Below, piece by piece: positions 24,203-30,444 of a stretch of 30,444 nucleotides of DNA. This stretch comes from JAAAPF01 sp964481035. Its GTDB lineage: Bacteria; Pseudomonadota; Alphaproteobacteria; Geminicoccales; Geminicoccaceae. Position numbers and translations under genes: made by a program. Location of the stretch: assembly GCA_964481035.1 (NCBI GenBank), contig CAYZSE010000019.1, positions 1 through 30,444 of the forward strand, read 5' to 3'. The notes beneath the pieces were generated by a model. The model was not told the DNA's origin. It did not search any database and was given only the letters and a program-made list of their open reading frames with translations. Within the stretch, counting starts at the first letter, position 1; every line of letters starts with the position of its first letter.

Positions 24203-24808
24203 GTGACGACCGCGCTGCACGAGGCGCGGCTCGCCGCCGTCGGCGCGGTGCTCGTGGCCACCGGCGCGCGGCGCATCGCCGATCTCGGCTGCGGCGACGG
24301 GCCTCTGGCGATGCGCCTCGCCGCTGCCGCCTGGGTTGAGCGGCTGGTCGCCGTCGACGTCGACGCGGCAGCGCTCGATCGGCTGCGCGGGGCGTTGGCG
24401 GAAGCCCCCCTCAGGGCCGAGGTCGTGCTCGTCGAGGGTTCCTATTTGGAGCCGTCGGCGGCCCTCGACGGCGTCGACACCGCCCTCATGATCGAGACCA
24501 TCGAGCACCTCGCGCCCGAACGGCTGGGGGCGGTCGAGCGGGCGGTCTTCGCGCGTCTCGCCCCGGACCGCGTCGTCGTGACGACGCCGAACGCCGACTT
24601 CAACCGCTGGCTCGGGGTGCCGCCGCATCGCCGGCGCCACCCCGAGCACCGCTTCGAGTGGGGCCGCGCGCGGTTTCGCGCCTGGGCCCGCGGCGTCGGC
24701 CGCCGCCACGGCTACGCCACCGCGTTCCACGACATCGGCGGCGCGCACCCGGTCGACGGCGGCGCCAGCCAGATGGCGGTCTTCCTCCGCGACGCCGCTC
24801 AGCGGTAG
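24203..24808 (+). CDS. Hen1-type small-RNA 3'-terminal 2'-O-methyltransferase, stand-alone domain
   Basis: 201 residues from GTG at 24203; GTG 24176 and TTG 24107 in the same frame are possible longer starts. SAM-binding motif I is DLGCGDG (residues 27-33). The Hen1 metal-site motif is intact: ETIEH (Glu98, Glu101, His102), then VVVTTPNADFN (124-134), and HPEHRFEWGRARFRAWA (146-162) supplying the fourth ligand. The opening TALHEARLAAV also fits bacterial Hen1 C-terminal domains. Hen1 methylates the 2'-OH of the RNA 3' terminal nucleotide; in bacteria it usually works with the Pnkp repair ligase to mark mended tRNA. Neither Pnkp nor the Hen1 N-terminal ligase-activating domain is nearby. It converges on the stress-protein gene with a 10-base overlap of coding ends. 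Confidence 0.82.
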   Translation: MTTALHEARLAAVGAVLVATGARRIADLGCGDGPLAMRLAAAAWVERLVAVDVDAAALDRLRGALAEAPLRAEVVLVEGSYLEPSAALDGVDTALMIETIEHLAPERLGAVERAVFARLAPDRVVVTTPNADFNRWLGVPPHRRRHPEHRFEWGRARFRAWARGVGRRHGYATAFHDIGGAHPVDGGASQMAVFLRDAAQR

Positions 24809-25650
24809 ATCATGATGGCGAGCTTGCAGGTGCGGATCAGCTCGCTGGTCGTGCTGCCGATGACGAAGCTCCTGAGCCGCGAGTGGCCGTAGGCGCCCAT
24901 CACCAGCATCTGGTCGCCGCCCTCCTCGACGACGCCGCCGATGACCTTGGCGGGCTCGCCGGGCTCGACACGGACCTCGGCCGCGAGCCCGCCGCCCGCG
25001 AGTTGGGCCACCGCGGCGTCGAGCTTCTTGCGCGCTTCGTCCGTCGCGGTGCCGGCGTAGAGGAGCTGGCAGGTCATGCCGGCGTAGAGCGCCGAGCGCG
25101 AGATCTCGTCGACGGCCTTGATCGCGCTGGAGCGCCCGTCGAAGGCGATCAACACGCGATGAACGGGGCGGAAGTTGCGGGTGGCGATGAGGATCGGGCG
25201 CCGGCTCGCACGGACGATGCGCTCGAGGTTGGAGCCGAGGTGCAGCTTGGCGAAGTCCGCGGCCTCGCCGCGCTTGCCGATGACCAGGAGCTGCGCGCCC
25301 TCCTCGCGCTCGGCGAGCGTCTCGAGGAGATCGCCGTGGCGCAGCAGCGTGGTGACCTCTGCCACGCCCGCCTCCTTCACCCGCGCCTCGGCCTCTTCCA
25401 GGTCGAGCCAGCCCTCCTGATGCAGGAGCTTGGCGCGCTCCGCGTCGACCTCGGCGAGCTGCTCGAGGAGCTGGCGCCGCGCCGCCGGCACGATCCGCCC
25501 GGAGCGGTCGGACGAGCTGACCTCCTGCCGGCCGAGAACCTTCAAGAGCTCGACCGGGGCGCCGAGCCGCCGCGCCGCCCACGCCGTGTGGTCGGCGACG
25601 GTGGACGAGTAGACCGACCCGTCGATGCAGGCCAGGACCGCGGATGCCAT
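24799..25650 (-). CDS. Universal stress protein, tandem UspA domains
   Basis: 283 residues with two UspA domains (about 1-145 and 155-283). The first opens ASAVLACIDGSVYSSTVADH and ends with LVIGKRGEAADFAKLHLGSN; the second opens PVHRVLIAFDGRSSAIKAV and ends with LVMGAYGHSRLRSFVIGSTT. Both match the ATP-binding G-2x-G-9x-G(S/T) pattern. Cytoplasmic; roles in stress survival or in gating a partner transporter are known for the family. It lies 12 bases after the SulP gene on the same strand, so it is probably co-transcribed and may regulate that transporter. Confidence 0.92.
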   Translation of the reverse strand: MASAVLACIDGSVYSSTVADHTAWAARRLGAPVELLKVLGRQEVSSSDRSGRIVPAARRQLLEQLAEVDAERAKLLHQEGWLDLEEAEARVKEAGVAEVTTLLRHGDLLETLAEREEGAQLLVIGKRGEAADFAKLHLGSNLERIVRASRRPILIATRNFRPVHRVLIAFDGRSSAIKAVDEISRSALYAGMTCQLLYAGTATDEARKKLDAAVAQLAGGGLAAEVRVEPGEPAKVIGGVVEEGGDQMLVMGAYGHSRLRSFVIGSTTSELIRTCKLAIMIYR

Positions 25651-25662
25651 GCTCCCCTCCCC

Positions 25663-27219
25663 TCAGTGCGCCAGGAGCTCGTCGAGCGCACCCGGCTTGT
25701 CGTGGATCGCCAGCTTGTCGACCAGGGTCTCGCTCGCCTCGTTGAGGCCCACCAGCTCGACCTCGGCGCCCTCGCGTCGGAACTTCAACACCACGGTATC
25801 GAGGGCGGCAACGCTCGAGATGTCCCAGATGTGCGCATGGGTGAGGTCGATCGTGACCTTGTCCAGCGCCTCCTTGAAATCGAAGGCGGCGAGGAAGTCC
25901 TCGGTCGAGGCGAAGAACAGCTGGCCCTCGACGAGGTAGGTGCGATGGCGCCGGTCCTCCGACAGGACCGAGCGCATCCGGAAGATCTGGGCGATCTTGC
26001 CGGCGAAGGAGATGCCCGAGAGCAGCACGCCCAGGAGAACGCCGATGGCGAGGTTGTGGGTGGCGACGACGCCCACGACGGTCGCGATCATGACGATGCT
26101 CGAGCTCAACGGGTGGGTCCGCATCTTCTTGAGCGACGCCCAGCTGAAGGTGCCGATCGAGACCATGATCATGATCGCGACGAGCGCCGCCATCGGGATC
26201 ACGCCGACCCAGTCGCCGAGGAAGACGACCATGATGAGCAGGAACACGCCCGCCGAGAAGGACGACAGGCGGCCGCGGCCGCCCGACTGCACGTTGATGA
26301 TCGACTGCCCGATCATGGCGCAGCCGGCCATGCCGCCGAGAAAGCCCGTCGTCACGTTGGCGACGCCCTGGCCGACGCACTCGCGGTTGCGGTCGGAGCT
26401 CGTGTCGGTGAGCTCGTCGACGATCGACGCCGTCATCAGCGACTCGAGCAGCCCGACCGACGCCACCGCCGCCGAGGTCGGCAGGATGATCCAGAGCGTC
26501 TCCAGGGTGAGCGGGATGTCGGGGAGGAGGAACACCGGCAGCGTCGACGGCAGCTCGCCCATGTCGCCCACGGTGCGCACATCCCAGCCGAAGACCAGCG
26601 CGACCGCGGTGAGCGCCACGATGCACACCAAGGGCGCCGGCACCGCCTTGGTCAACAGCGGGAACAGGTAGAGGATGGCGAGCCCGGCCGCGACCATCGG
26701 GTAGGTCAGCCACGGCACGCCGACCAGCTCGGGGATCTGCGCGAGGAAGATCAAGATGGCCAAGGCGTTGACGAAGCCGGTCAGGACCGAGCGCGAGACG
26801 AAGCGCATGAGGCGGCCGAGCCCGAACAGGCCCGCCGCCACCTGCAGCCCGCCGGCGAGGATCGTCGCGGCGAGCAGGTATTCGAGCCCGTGGTCCTTGA
26901 CGAGCGAGACGAACAGCACGGCCGTCGCCGCCGTCGCGCCAGAGATCATCGCCGGCCGGCCGCCGACGATGGCGGTGATCACCGCGATGGAGAACGACGC
27001 GTAGAGCCCGACCTTGGGGTCGACCCCGGCGATGATCGAGAAGGCGATCGCCTCGGGGATCAGCGCGAGGGCCACGACCAGCCCGGCGATCACATCGCTC
27101 TTGACGTTGCCGAGCCAGTTGTCGCGCAAGGGCGCCCAGCGCGGGGCCGCGAGCTGCAGAGCCGCCAACGGCTCCTCCTTTCCGTGTTCGAGCCGCGCCC
27201 AGACGGCGGCGAAGGGCAT
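25663..27219 (-). CDS. SulP family anion transporter with STAS domain
   Basis: About 518 residues from ATG 27219; ATG 27252 and GTG 27276 in frame are alternatives, and none has a clear ribosome site. The transporter domain (about 30-400) opens with NWLGNVKSDVIAGLVVALALIPEAIAFSIIAGVDP, the SulP signature, and has roughly 12 to 14 membrane segments. A STAS domain fills the last 110 residues (KVTIDLTHAHIWDISSVAALDTVV), including the usual acidic DIS-type loop. Family members carry sulfate, bicarbonate, chloride or nitrate; the block VGLLESLMTASIVDELT is common in the bicarbonate/sulfate bacterial branch, so the substrate stays open. The stress protein follows in the same operon. Confidence 0.92.
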   Translation of the reverse strand: MPFAAVWARLEHGKEEPLAALQLAAPRWAPLRDNWLGNVKSDVIAGLVVALALIPEAIAFSIIAGVDPKVGLYASFSIAVITAIVGGRPAMISGATAATAVLFVSLVKDHGLEYLLAATILAGGLQVAAGLFGLGRLMRFVSRSVLTGFVNALAILIFLAQIPELVGVPWLTYPMVAAGLAILYLFPLLTKAVPAPLVCIVALTAVALVFGWDVRTVGDMGELPSTLPVFLLPDIPLTLETLWIILPTSAAVASVGLLESLMTASIVDELTDTSSDRNRECVGQGVANVTTGFLGGMAGCAMIGQSIINVQSGGRGRLSSFSAGVFLLIMVVFLGDWVGVIPMAALVAIMIMVSIGTFSWASLKKMRTHPLSSSIVMIATVVGVVATHNLAIGVLLGVLLSGISFAGKIAQIFRMRSVLSEDRRHRTYLVEGQLFFASTEDFLAAFDFKEALDKVTIDLTHAHIWDISSVAALDTVVLKFRREGAEVELVGLNEASETLVDKLAIHDKPGALDELLAH

Positions 27220-27472
27220 GGGGTGACGGCGCTGGGTCCGCAGGCCGCACATCGAAAATCTGCGCGTAGACTGCACGCCCCACCCGTTAAGGCAAGCCCC
27301 AGCGACCGCGCCGGCGCCGACGATCTCGTCGACCGCGCGCGACGCAGCCCCGACGTCTGCCCGCGAGATCTCGACGACCCCACGACGCCACCAACCAATC
27401 GCCTGGAGTCCCGGCGCGTGCGGGGCTTTTCCGACGGCGCCGCTTGCCCGCGAGCCGAGGTGAGGTTAAGGC

Positions 27473-28429
27473 GTGCGGATGTCGTCGTGCAGGCCAGGTG
27501 CGTTTGGCACCGCATTTTTGTTCGCCCTCGGGTTGAGCGCAGCGGCGGCCGTGGCGTCCCCAGAATGGCGCCCCGCGGACGTCGCGGTCGGCCGCGGCGA
27601 CCCGCCCGAGGACGTCGGCGAGCTCTTGGGGGTGAGCCGGCTCGATCTCGCGGGCGGCGAAGGCTTCGGCGGCTTGTCGGCGATCCTGTGGCGCGGCGAC
27701 GACGATCTTCTCCTCGCCAGCGACCGCGGCTGGCTGTTGCAGGCGAGGGCGAGCCTCGGCGTCGACGGTCGCCTGCTCGGCATCGCCGACGGGCGGCGGC
27801 GGCGCCTGCCGTTGCCCGGCGGCTGGAGCCGGGACGTCGAAGGGCTCGCGGCGAGCGCGGGCAATCTGCTCGTCAGCGTTGAAGAAGCCCCGCACGTGAT
27901 CCGCTTCGCCGGTCCCGTCGAGGCGCCGAGCGAGGTCACGAGCTATCTAACCCAGGACGGCTTCGGGTTCGAGCGGAACCGGGGCTTCGAGGCGCTGACC
28001 GATCTCGCCGGCGACGGCTGGCTGGCGATCGCGGAGACCGCCTGGGTCGATGGCCACCTCGCCGTCACCCGCGACGGCCGTCGCTACCGCTACCGCAGCG
28101 CCGACGGGTTCGCGCCGACCGGGGCCGACCGCGAGGGCGACGTCATCGTCGTGCTCGAGCGCCGGCTCAGCCTGCTCGGCGGCTGGCAGGCGCGCCTCGC
28201 CTGCCTCGACGCGCGCGACCTCGGCGACGGCGGCGTCCTCGCGCCGGTCGAGCTCGCCCGCCTCAACGGCCGTCACGGCATCGACAACATGGAAGGGGTG
28301 GCGCTCCATCGCCGCGGCGACGACCTCGACATCCTTCTCGTCAGCGACGACAACCTGAGCCCGCTGCAGCGCACGGTGCTGCTGCACTATCGCTGGCCCG
28401 ACGGCGCCTCAGGCGGGTGCCGGCCGTGA
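27473..28429 (+). CDS. Esterase-like/phytase-like secreted protein
   Basis: 318 residues from GTG (an ATG two codons later is equally possible; GAGG lies 6 to 13 bases upstream). Signal peptide: AFGTAFLFALGLSAAAAVASP. The rest looks like the phytase-like (esterase-like activity of phytase) beta-propeller family: GFGGLSAILWRGDDDLLLASDRG, SRDVEGLAASAGNLLVSVEEAPHVIRF, NRGFEALTDLAGDGWLAIAET and GIDNMEGVALHRRGDDLDILLVSDDN. Family activity is poorly tested; the phytase name comes from distant similarity, so phosphate release from phytate should not be assumed. Periplasmic or secreted. It is divergent from sulP and its 3' end overlaps the YhhQ-type gene by 21 bases. Confidence 0.8.
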   Translation: MRMSSCRPGAFGTAFLFALGLSAAAAVASPEWRPADVAVGRGDPPEDVGELLGVSRLDLAGGEGFGGLSAILWRGDDDLLLASDRGWLLQARASLGVDGRLLGIADGRRRRLPLPGGWSRDVEGLAASAGNLLVSVEEAPHVIRFAGPVEAPSEVTSYLTQDGFGFERNRGFEALTDLAGDGWLAIAETAWVDGHLAVTRDGRRYRYRSADGFAPTGADREGDVIVVLERRLSLLGGWQARLACLDARDLGDGGVLAPVELARLNGRHGIDNMEGVALHRRGDDLDILLVSDDNLSPLQRTVLLHYRWPDGASGGCRP

Positions 28430-28936
28430 GCCCATCAGCCAGTGGAACGGCACGAGCAGGGCGAGCGCCATCGCGAGCTTCACCGCGAGATCGCCGAGCG
28501 CCCAGGTGATCCAGGGCAGGCCGGTGAAGGCGAAGGCGAGGCTGAAGAAGACCGCCGTGTCCCAGATCGAGGCGAGCGCCGAGGACGCCAGGGGCGCCTG
28601 CCACCAGGGGCGGCGGCGCAGCCGGTCGAACAGGGTGACGTCGAGGAGCTGCGCGCTGAGGAACGCCGTCCCGGAGGCGAGCGCGATCCGCGGCGTCGCC
28701 AGCACGATCGAGAGGACGACGGCGACGACAAAGCCCGCGATCGCGACCCGCCGCGCCGCCCCGACGCCGAGCCGGCGATTGGTGAGGTCGGTCACCAGAA
28801 ACGCCACGGGGTAGGTGAAGGCGCCCCAGGTCAGCCAGTCGTTGAGCGGGTACTGGACGAGCACGTTGGAGGCGACGACGACCGCCACCATCGCCGCGAA
28901 GGGAACCGGCCAAGCGCGAGGGAGCGCTGCGCCCAT
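28409..28936 (-). CDS. Queuosine precursor transporter (YhhQ/VUT family)
   Basis: 175 residues, nearly all membrane: about six helices starting at residue 12 (PFAAMVAVVVASNVLVQYPL). Family blocks are WGAFTYPVAFLVTDLTNRRLG, LASGTAFLSAQLLDVTLFDRLRR and ASIWDTAVFFSLAFAF. YhhQ-type proteins import the queuine precursors preQ0/preQ1 for tRNA modification. The last residues (MGSRPAPA) overlap the phytase-like gene on the other strand. Its ATG shares a base with the rpmB stop (TGATG), so it is translated from the ribosomal-protein transcript. An early CAC start or longer form is not supported by any ribosome site. Confidence 0.87.
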   Translation of the reverse strand: MGAALPRAWPVPFAAMVAVVVASNVLVQYPLNDWLTWGAFTYPVAFLVTDLTNRRLGVGAARRVAIAGFVVAVVLSIVLATPRIALASGTAFLSAQLLDVTLFDRLRRRPWWQAPLASSALASIWDTAVFFSLAFAFTGLPWITWALGDLAVKLAMALALLVPFHWLMGSRPAPA

Positions 28937-29247
28937 CAGGCCGAGGCGGCCTCGCCCTGGGCCTTCTCGGGGGCCTTCTCGGCGAGCCGCTTCTTCATGA
29001 GGCGCAAGCTCGCCGGCAGCTCCTTGTCCTTGCGGGTCAGCAAGAAGCCGTCGAGCCCGCCGTGCTTCTCGATGGTCCGAAGGGTGTTGAGGGCGATCCG
29101 CAGCCGCACCGTCTCGCCCAGCCCCTCGCTGTAGAGACGCCGGCTCTGGATGTTGGGCAGGTAGCGGCGCTTCGTCTTGTTGTTGGCGTGGCTGACGTTG
29201 TTGCCGACGAGCACGCCCTTGCCGGTAATCGCGCACCGACGCGCCAT
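28936..29247 (-). CDS. rpmB: 50S ribosomal protein L28 (bL28)
   Basis: 103 residues from the ATG at 29247, with AAGGA about 10 bases upstream; an upstream in-frame extension to 29295 lacks a ribosome site. The bL28 hallmarks are MARRCAITGKGVLVGNNVSHANNKTKRRYLPN, LRLRIALNT-like VRLRIALNTLRTIEKHGGLD, and SLRLMKKRLAEKA. The alphaproteobacterial form is about 95-100 residues with a lysine/alanine tail, as here. It carries no zinc-binding cysteine pairs, only Cys5. Together with the coupled YhhQ-type gene it forms a two-gene transcript divergent from the phasin gene. Confidence 0.96.
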   Translation of the reverse strand: MARRCAITGKGVLVGNNVSHANNKTKRRYLPNIQSRRLYSEGLGETVRLRIALNTLRTIEKHGGLDGFLLTRKDKELPASLRLMKKRLAEKAPEKAQGEAASA

Positions 29248-29420
29248 GATGGGATCCTTTCCGCAAACGCCAGGGCGGTCGCGGCACAACCTCAAAGCCG
29301 CTCGAACCGACCGCCCGACCGAGCGCGAGGTCTTAGGCCAAGGGCTGCGCCCGGGTCAAGGATGCGCGCAGGCGTAAGGACGCCGGGTCACGCGCCGGCC
29401 AGGCGGCTCCGTCCGACTTT

Positions 29421-29434
29421 TGTGCAGTGCAGCA
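29421..29434 (+). promoter_or_regulatory. Upstream TGCAGCA element before the phasin promoter
   Basis: TGTGCAGTGCAGCA lies just upstream of the predicted -35 box and shares GTGCAGCA with the downstream palindrome 48 bases away. TGC-rich sites of this kind are recognised by PhaR-type repressors of phasin genes; PhaR itself is not in the window. Confidence 0.45.
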
Positions 29435-29442
29435 AAAAGTGG

Positions 29443-29471
29443 TTGAAGCCCCGCGCCGGCGACCTTATGTT
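29443..29471 (+). promoter_or_regulatory. Sigma-70 promoter for the phasin gene
   Basis: TTGAAG (29443-29448) and TATGTT (29466-29471) are separated by exactly 17 bases, each matching four of six consensus positions. Transcription would start near 29478, about 25 bases before the ATG. Confidence 0.55.
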
Positions 29472-29483
29472 GCGGTGCAGCAT
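29467..29483 (+). promoter_or_regulatory. Operator-like inverted repeat over the phasin -10 region
   Basis: ATGTTGC, GGT, GCAGCAT is a dyad with 6 of 7 matching pairs. It overlaps the -10 box and the expected start point, the classic position for a repressor. The sequence resembles CTGCN3GCAG-type PhaR sites as I recall them; the assignment is an inference. Confidence 0.5.
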
Positions 29484-29502
29484 AGACCTGAGGAGGGATA
29501 CC

Positions 29503-29904
29503 ATGCAAAACCGTAGTTTCGAGTTGCCGAAGTTCGACATGCCCGCGTTCAAGGGCGTCGCCCCCGAGACGATGATGGCCACCCAGCGCCGCAGCATGGA
29601 CGCGATGCAGAGCGCCGCCCAGATTCTCGCCGACGGAGCGCGCACCTTCGGCCAGCGCCAGAGCGAGATCATGCAGGCGCGGATGAGCGAGTTCCAGGCC
29701 CGCGCCGAGGCGATGATGAAGGCCGACCCGAAGGCCCCGGCCCTCGACGCGCGCATCGAGGAGGCCAAGAGCACCTACGAGCAGGCGCTCGCCGACACCC
29801 GCGAGCTCATCGAGATCGTGACCAAGGCGCAGGCCGACGCGCTGCACGTCTGGAACCAGTGCCTGCTCGCCAACCTCGAGGACATGAAGAAGATGGCCGG
29901 CTGA
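29503..29904 (+). CDS. Phasin family protein (polyhydroxyalkanoate granule associated)
   Basis: 133 residues, ATG with a perfect AGGAGG about 7 bases upstream. The product is amphipathic and helical: FELPKFDMPAFKGVAPETMMATQRRSMDAMQSAAQ, then RTFGQRQSEIMQARMSEFQARAEAMMK and a C-terminal ADTRELIEIVTKAQADALHVWNQ. This is the phasin pattern (PF09361-type), a coat protein of PHB granules that controls granule number and size. A PHB synthase or PhaR gene is not in the window. The promoter, two operator-like repeats and a strong terminator make it a free-standing gene, as expected for a highly expressed coat protein. Confidence 0.9.
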   Translation: MQNRSFELPKFDMPAFKGVAPETMMATQRRSMDAMQSAAQILADGARTFGQRQSEIMQARMSEFQARAEAMMKADPKAPALDARIEEAKSTYEQALADTRELIEIVTKAQADALHVWNQCLLANLEDMKKMAG

Positions 29905-29939
29905 ACCGAGCCTGCCCCCTTCCCCGCCCTCTCGTCCCC

Positions 29940-29965
29940 GGCCGCCCGTCCCCCTGCGGGCGGCC
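29940..29965 (+). terminator. Intrinsic terminator after the phasin gene
   Basis: GGCCGCCCG (29940-29948) pairs perfectly with CGGGCGGCC (29957-29965) around an eight-base loop, 36 bases after the stop. The following GTTCGTGCTTC is only moderately T-rich. Confidence 0.7.
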
Positions 29966-29974
29966 GTTCGTGCT

Positions 29975-30076
29975 TCAGCGGCAGCAGCGCCGCCGCCCCG
30001 GCCCGCGGGCGAGGCTCTTGAACACGAGGTAGCCCGCGAGCAGGGCGAAGGCGCAGCGCGCCTGGCGGTGGATCAT
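29975..30076 (-). CDS. Small ORF, 33 residues, possible membrane microprotein
   Basis: ATG at 30076 has GAAGGAGA about 7 bases upstream, a strong ribosome site. The product begins MIHRQARCAFALLAGYLVFKSLARG and ends in arginines and two cysteines; residues 8-21 are hydrophobic. No family is recognised. The phasin terminator lies just beyond its stop and could serve both strands. Short ORFs with good ribosome sites can arise by chance in GC-rich DNA, so this is only a candidate. Confidence 0.38.
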   Translation of the reverse strand: MIHRQARCAFALLAGYLVFKSLARGPGRRRCCR

Positions 30077-30153
30077 CGACCGTCTCCTTCGATGCTTTCC
30101 GCCCACATGGCGCGCCCGGCCCCGCGGCCCCCGCGACACCGACGCGCAGGCCC

Positions 30154-30444
30154 TCAGGCCGCGAGGCCCGCGAGCGCCAGGAGCGGCCGGCCGTGCTCGC
30201 CGAGCCAGCCGGCGAGGGCGGTGACGTGCGCCGCGATCCTCGTGCCCTCATCACCGAACGCGGCGGCCTGCTTGGCGAGCGTGAGCGCCCGCTCGACCCG
30301 CCCCGCCACCTCCGCCTTGTCCGGCGCCTCGCTCGAAGCCTCCTCCGCCGCCTGCTCGAGCGCGGCTGCGACCTTGCCCGCCTCCGGCACGGCCAGCGCC
30401 GCCAGCGCCTCTTTCAGCCCCGCCAGCTCCGCCGCCACGTCGAC
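30154..30444 (-). CDS. 3' end of an unidentified helical protein, 5' truncated by the window
   Basis: The frame is open through the right edge of the window (a GTG at 30438 is available but there is no stop upstream), so this is most likely the C-terminus of a longer protein. Visible are about 96 residues, alanine- and glutamate-rich and strongly helical: ELAGLKEALAALAVPEAGKV, ALEQAAEEASSEAPDKAEV, ending in WLGEHGRPLLALAGLAA. This kind of helical tail is seen at the ends of several unrelated bacterial effector and signalling proteins; a family cannot be named. Confidence 0.5.
   Translation of the reverse strand, partial: VDVAAELAGLKEALAALAVPEAGKVAAALEQAAEEASSEAPDKAEVAGRVERALTLAKQAAAFGDEGTRIAAHVTALAGWLGEHGRPLLALAGLAA

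Noticed and set aside
25663..27219. Linking SulP to sulfate supply for the nearby sulfotransferase
   Set aside because: The transporter is on a different transcript and the family also carries bicarbonate and other anions, so proximity alone is not enough.
27277..27472. A small RNA or tRNA in the divergent gap between the SulP and phytase-like genes
   Set aside because: No cloverleaf, no conserved T-loop and no strong hairpin is seen; it looks like an ordinary divergent promoter region.
24658..27882. A 1074-codon open frame on the plus strand opposite the stress-protein and SulP genes
   Set aside because: It is arginine-, aspartate- and histidine-rich with no domain, antisense to two well-recognised genes. 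Long empty frames are expected at this GC content.
1..30444. CRISPR array, insertion sequence or prophage
   Set aside because: No regularly spaced repeats, no transposase or integrase motifs, and no terminal inverted repeats were found; base composition is even throughout.

Overview
The window is very GC-rich (roughly 70 percent by eye), densely coded DNA that looks like core chromosome of an alphaproteobacterium. Pointers are a parvulin isomerase, ArgJ and MutT in a tight row, a phasin with a PHB-type promoter region, a TAXI-type solute-binding protein, the long DUF3333-type PstA with long PstC, and PhoU/PhoB at the end of a pst operon. Genus is not assignable by eye. I see no tRNA, rRNA, insertion sequence, prophage or CRISPR array, and no gene-free stretch above 300 bases.

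Layout. 1-2751: 3' part of a di-heme cytochrome c peroxidase/MauG-like gene, convergent with an FG-GAP/ASPIC-UnbV (CRTAC1-like) secreted protein. 2825-5986 (minus): patatin-like phospholipase, an orphan membrane-anchored TAXI protein with a dyad upstream, and a small Wza-like polysaccharide export protein. 6149-7495 (plus): mannose-1-phosphate guanylyltransferase, divergent from the export gene. 7567-10085 (plus): ppiC-type isomerase, argJ, mutT, all with probable GTG starts and almost no spacing.

10156-20523 (minus) is the centrepiece: two complete high-affinity phosphate (Pst) ABC transporters in tandem, transcribed pstS2-pstC2-pstA2-pstB2 then pstS1-pstC1-pstA1-pstB1-phoU-phoB. A near-consensus Pho box (20596-20613) lies before pstS2, and each pstS-pstC junction carries a strong GC-rich stem-loop, which would let the binding protein be made in excess over the membrane parts. 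No phoR kinase gene is in the window. The two systems are diverged in subunit architecture, so this is not a simple recent duplication.

20750-24041 (minus): sulfotransferase, GT39/ArnT-like glycosyltransferase, an unrecognised 56-residue protein and a DksA/TraR zinc-finger protein. The first two suggest envelope or glycan decoration. 24203-24808 (plus): a stand-alone Hen1-type RNA 3'-end 2'-O-methyltransferase with no Pnkp partner beside it. 24799-27219 (minus): SulP anion transporter followed by a tandem universal stress protein. 27473-28429 (plus): phytase-like/esterase-like secreted protein. 28409-29247 (minus): rpmB (bL28) overlapping a YhhQ-type queuosine precursor transporter. 29503-29904 (plus): phasin, with a good sigma-70 promoter, operator-like TGCAGCA repeats and a terminator. 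The right edge holds a 33-residue ORF and the 3' end of an unidentified helical protein.

Functionally the window centres on phosphate acquisition, with carbon storage (phasin), envelope/polysaccharide genes and housekeeping around it. The best candidates for something under-described are the tandem Pst array with its matched stem-loops, the lone Hen1 methyltransferase, and the small ORF translationally coupled to the DksA-like gene.
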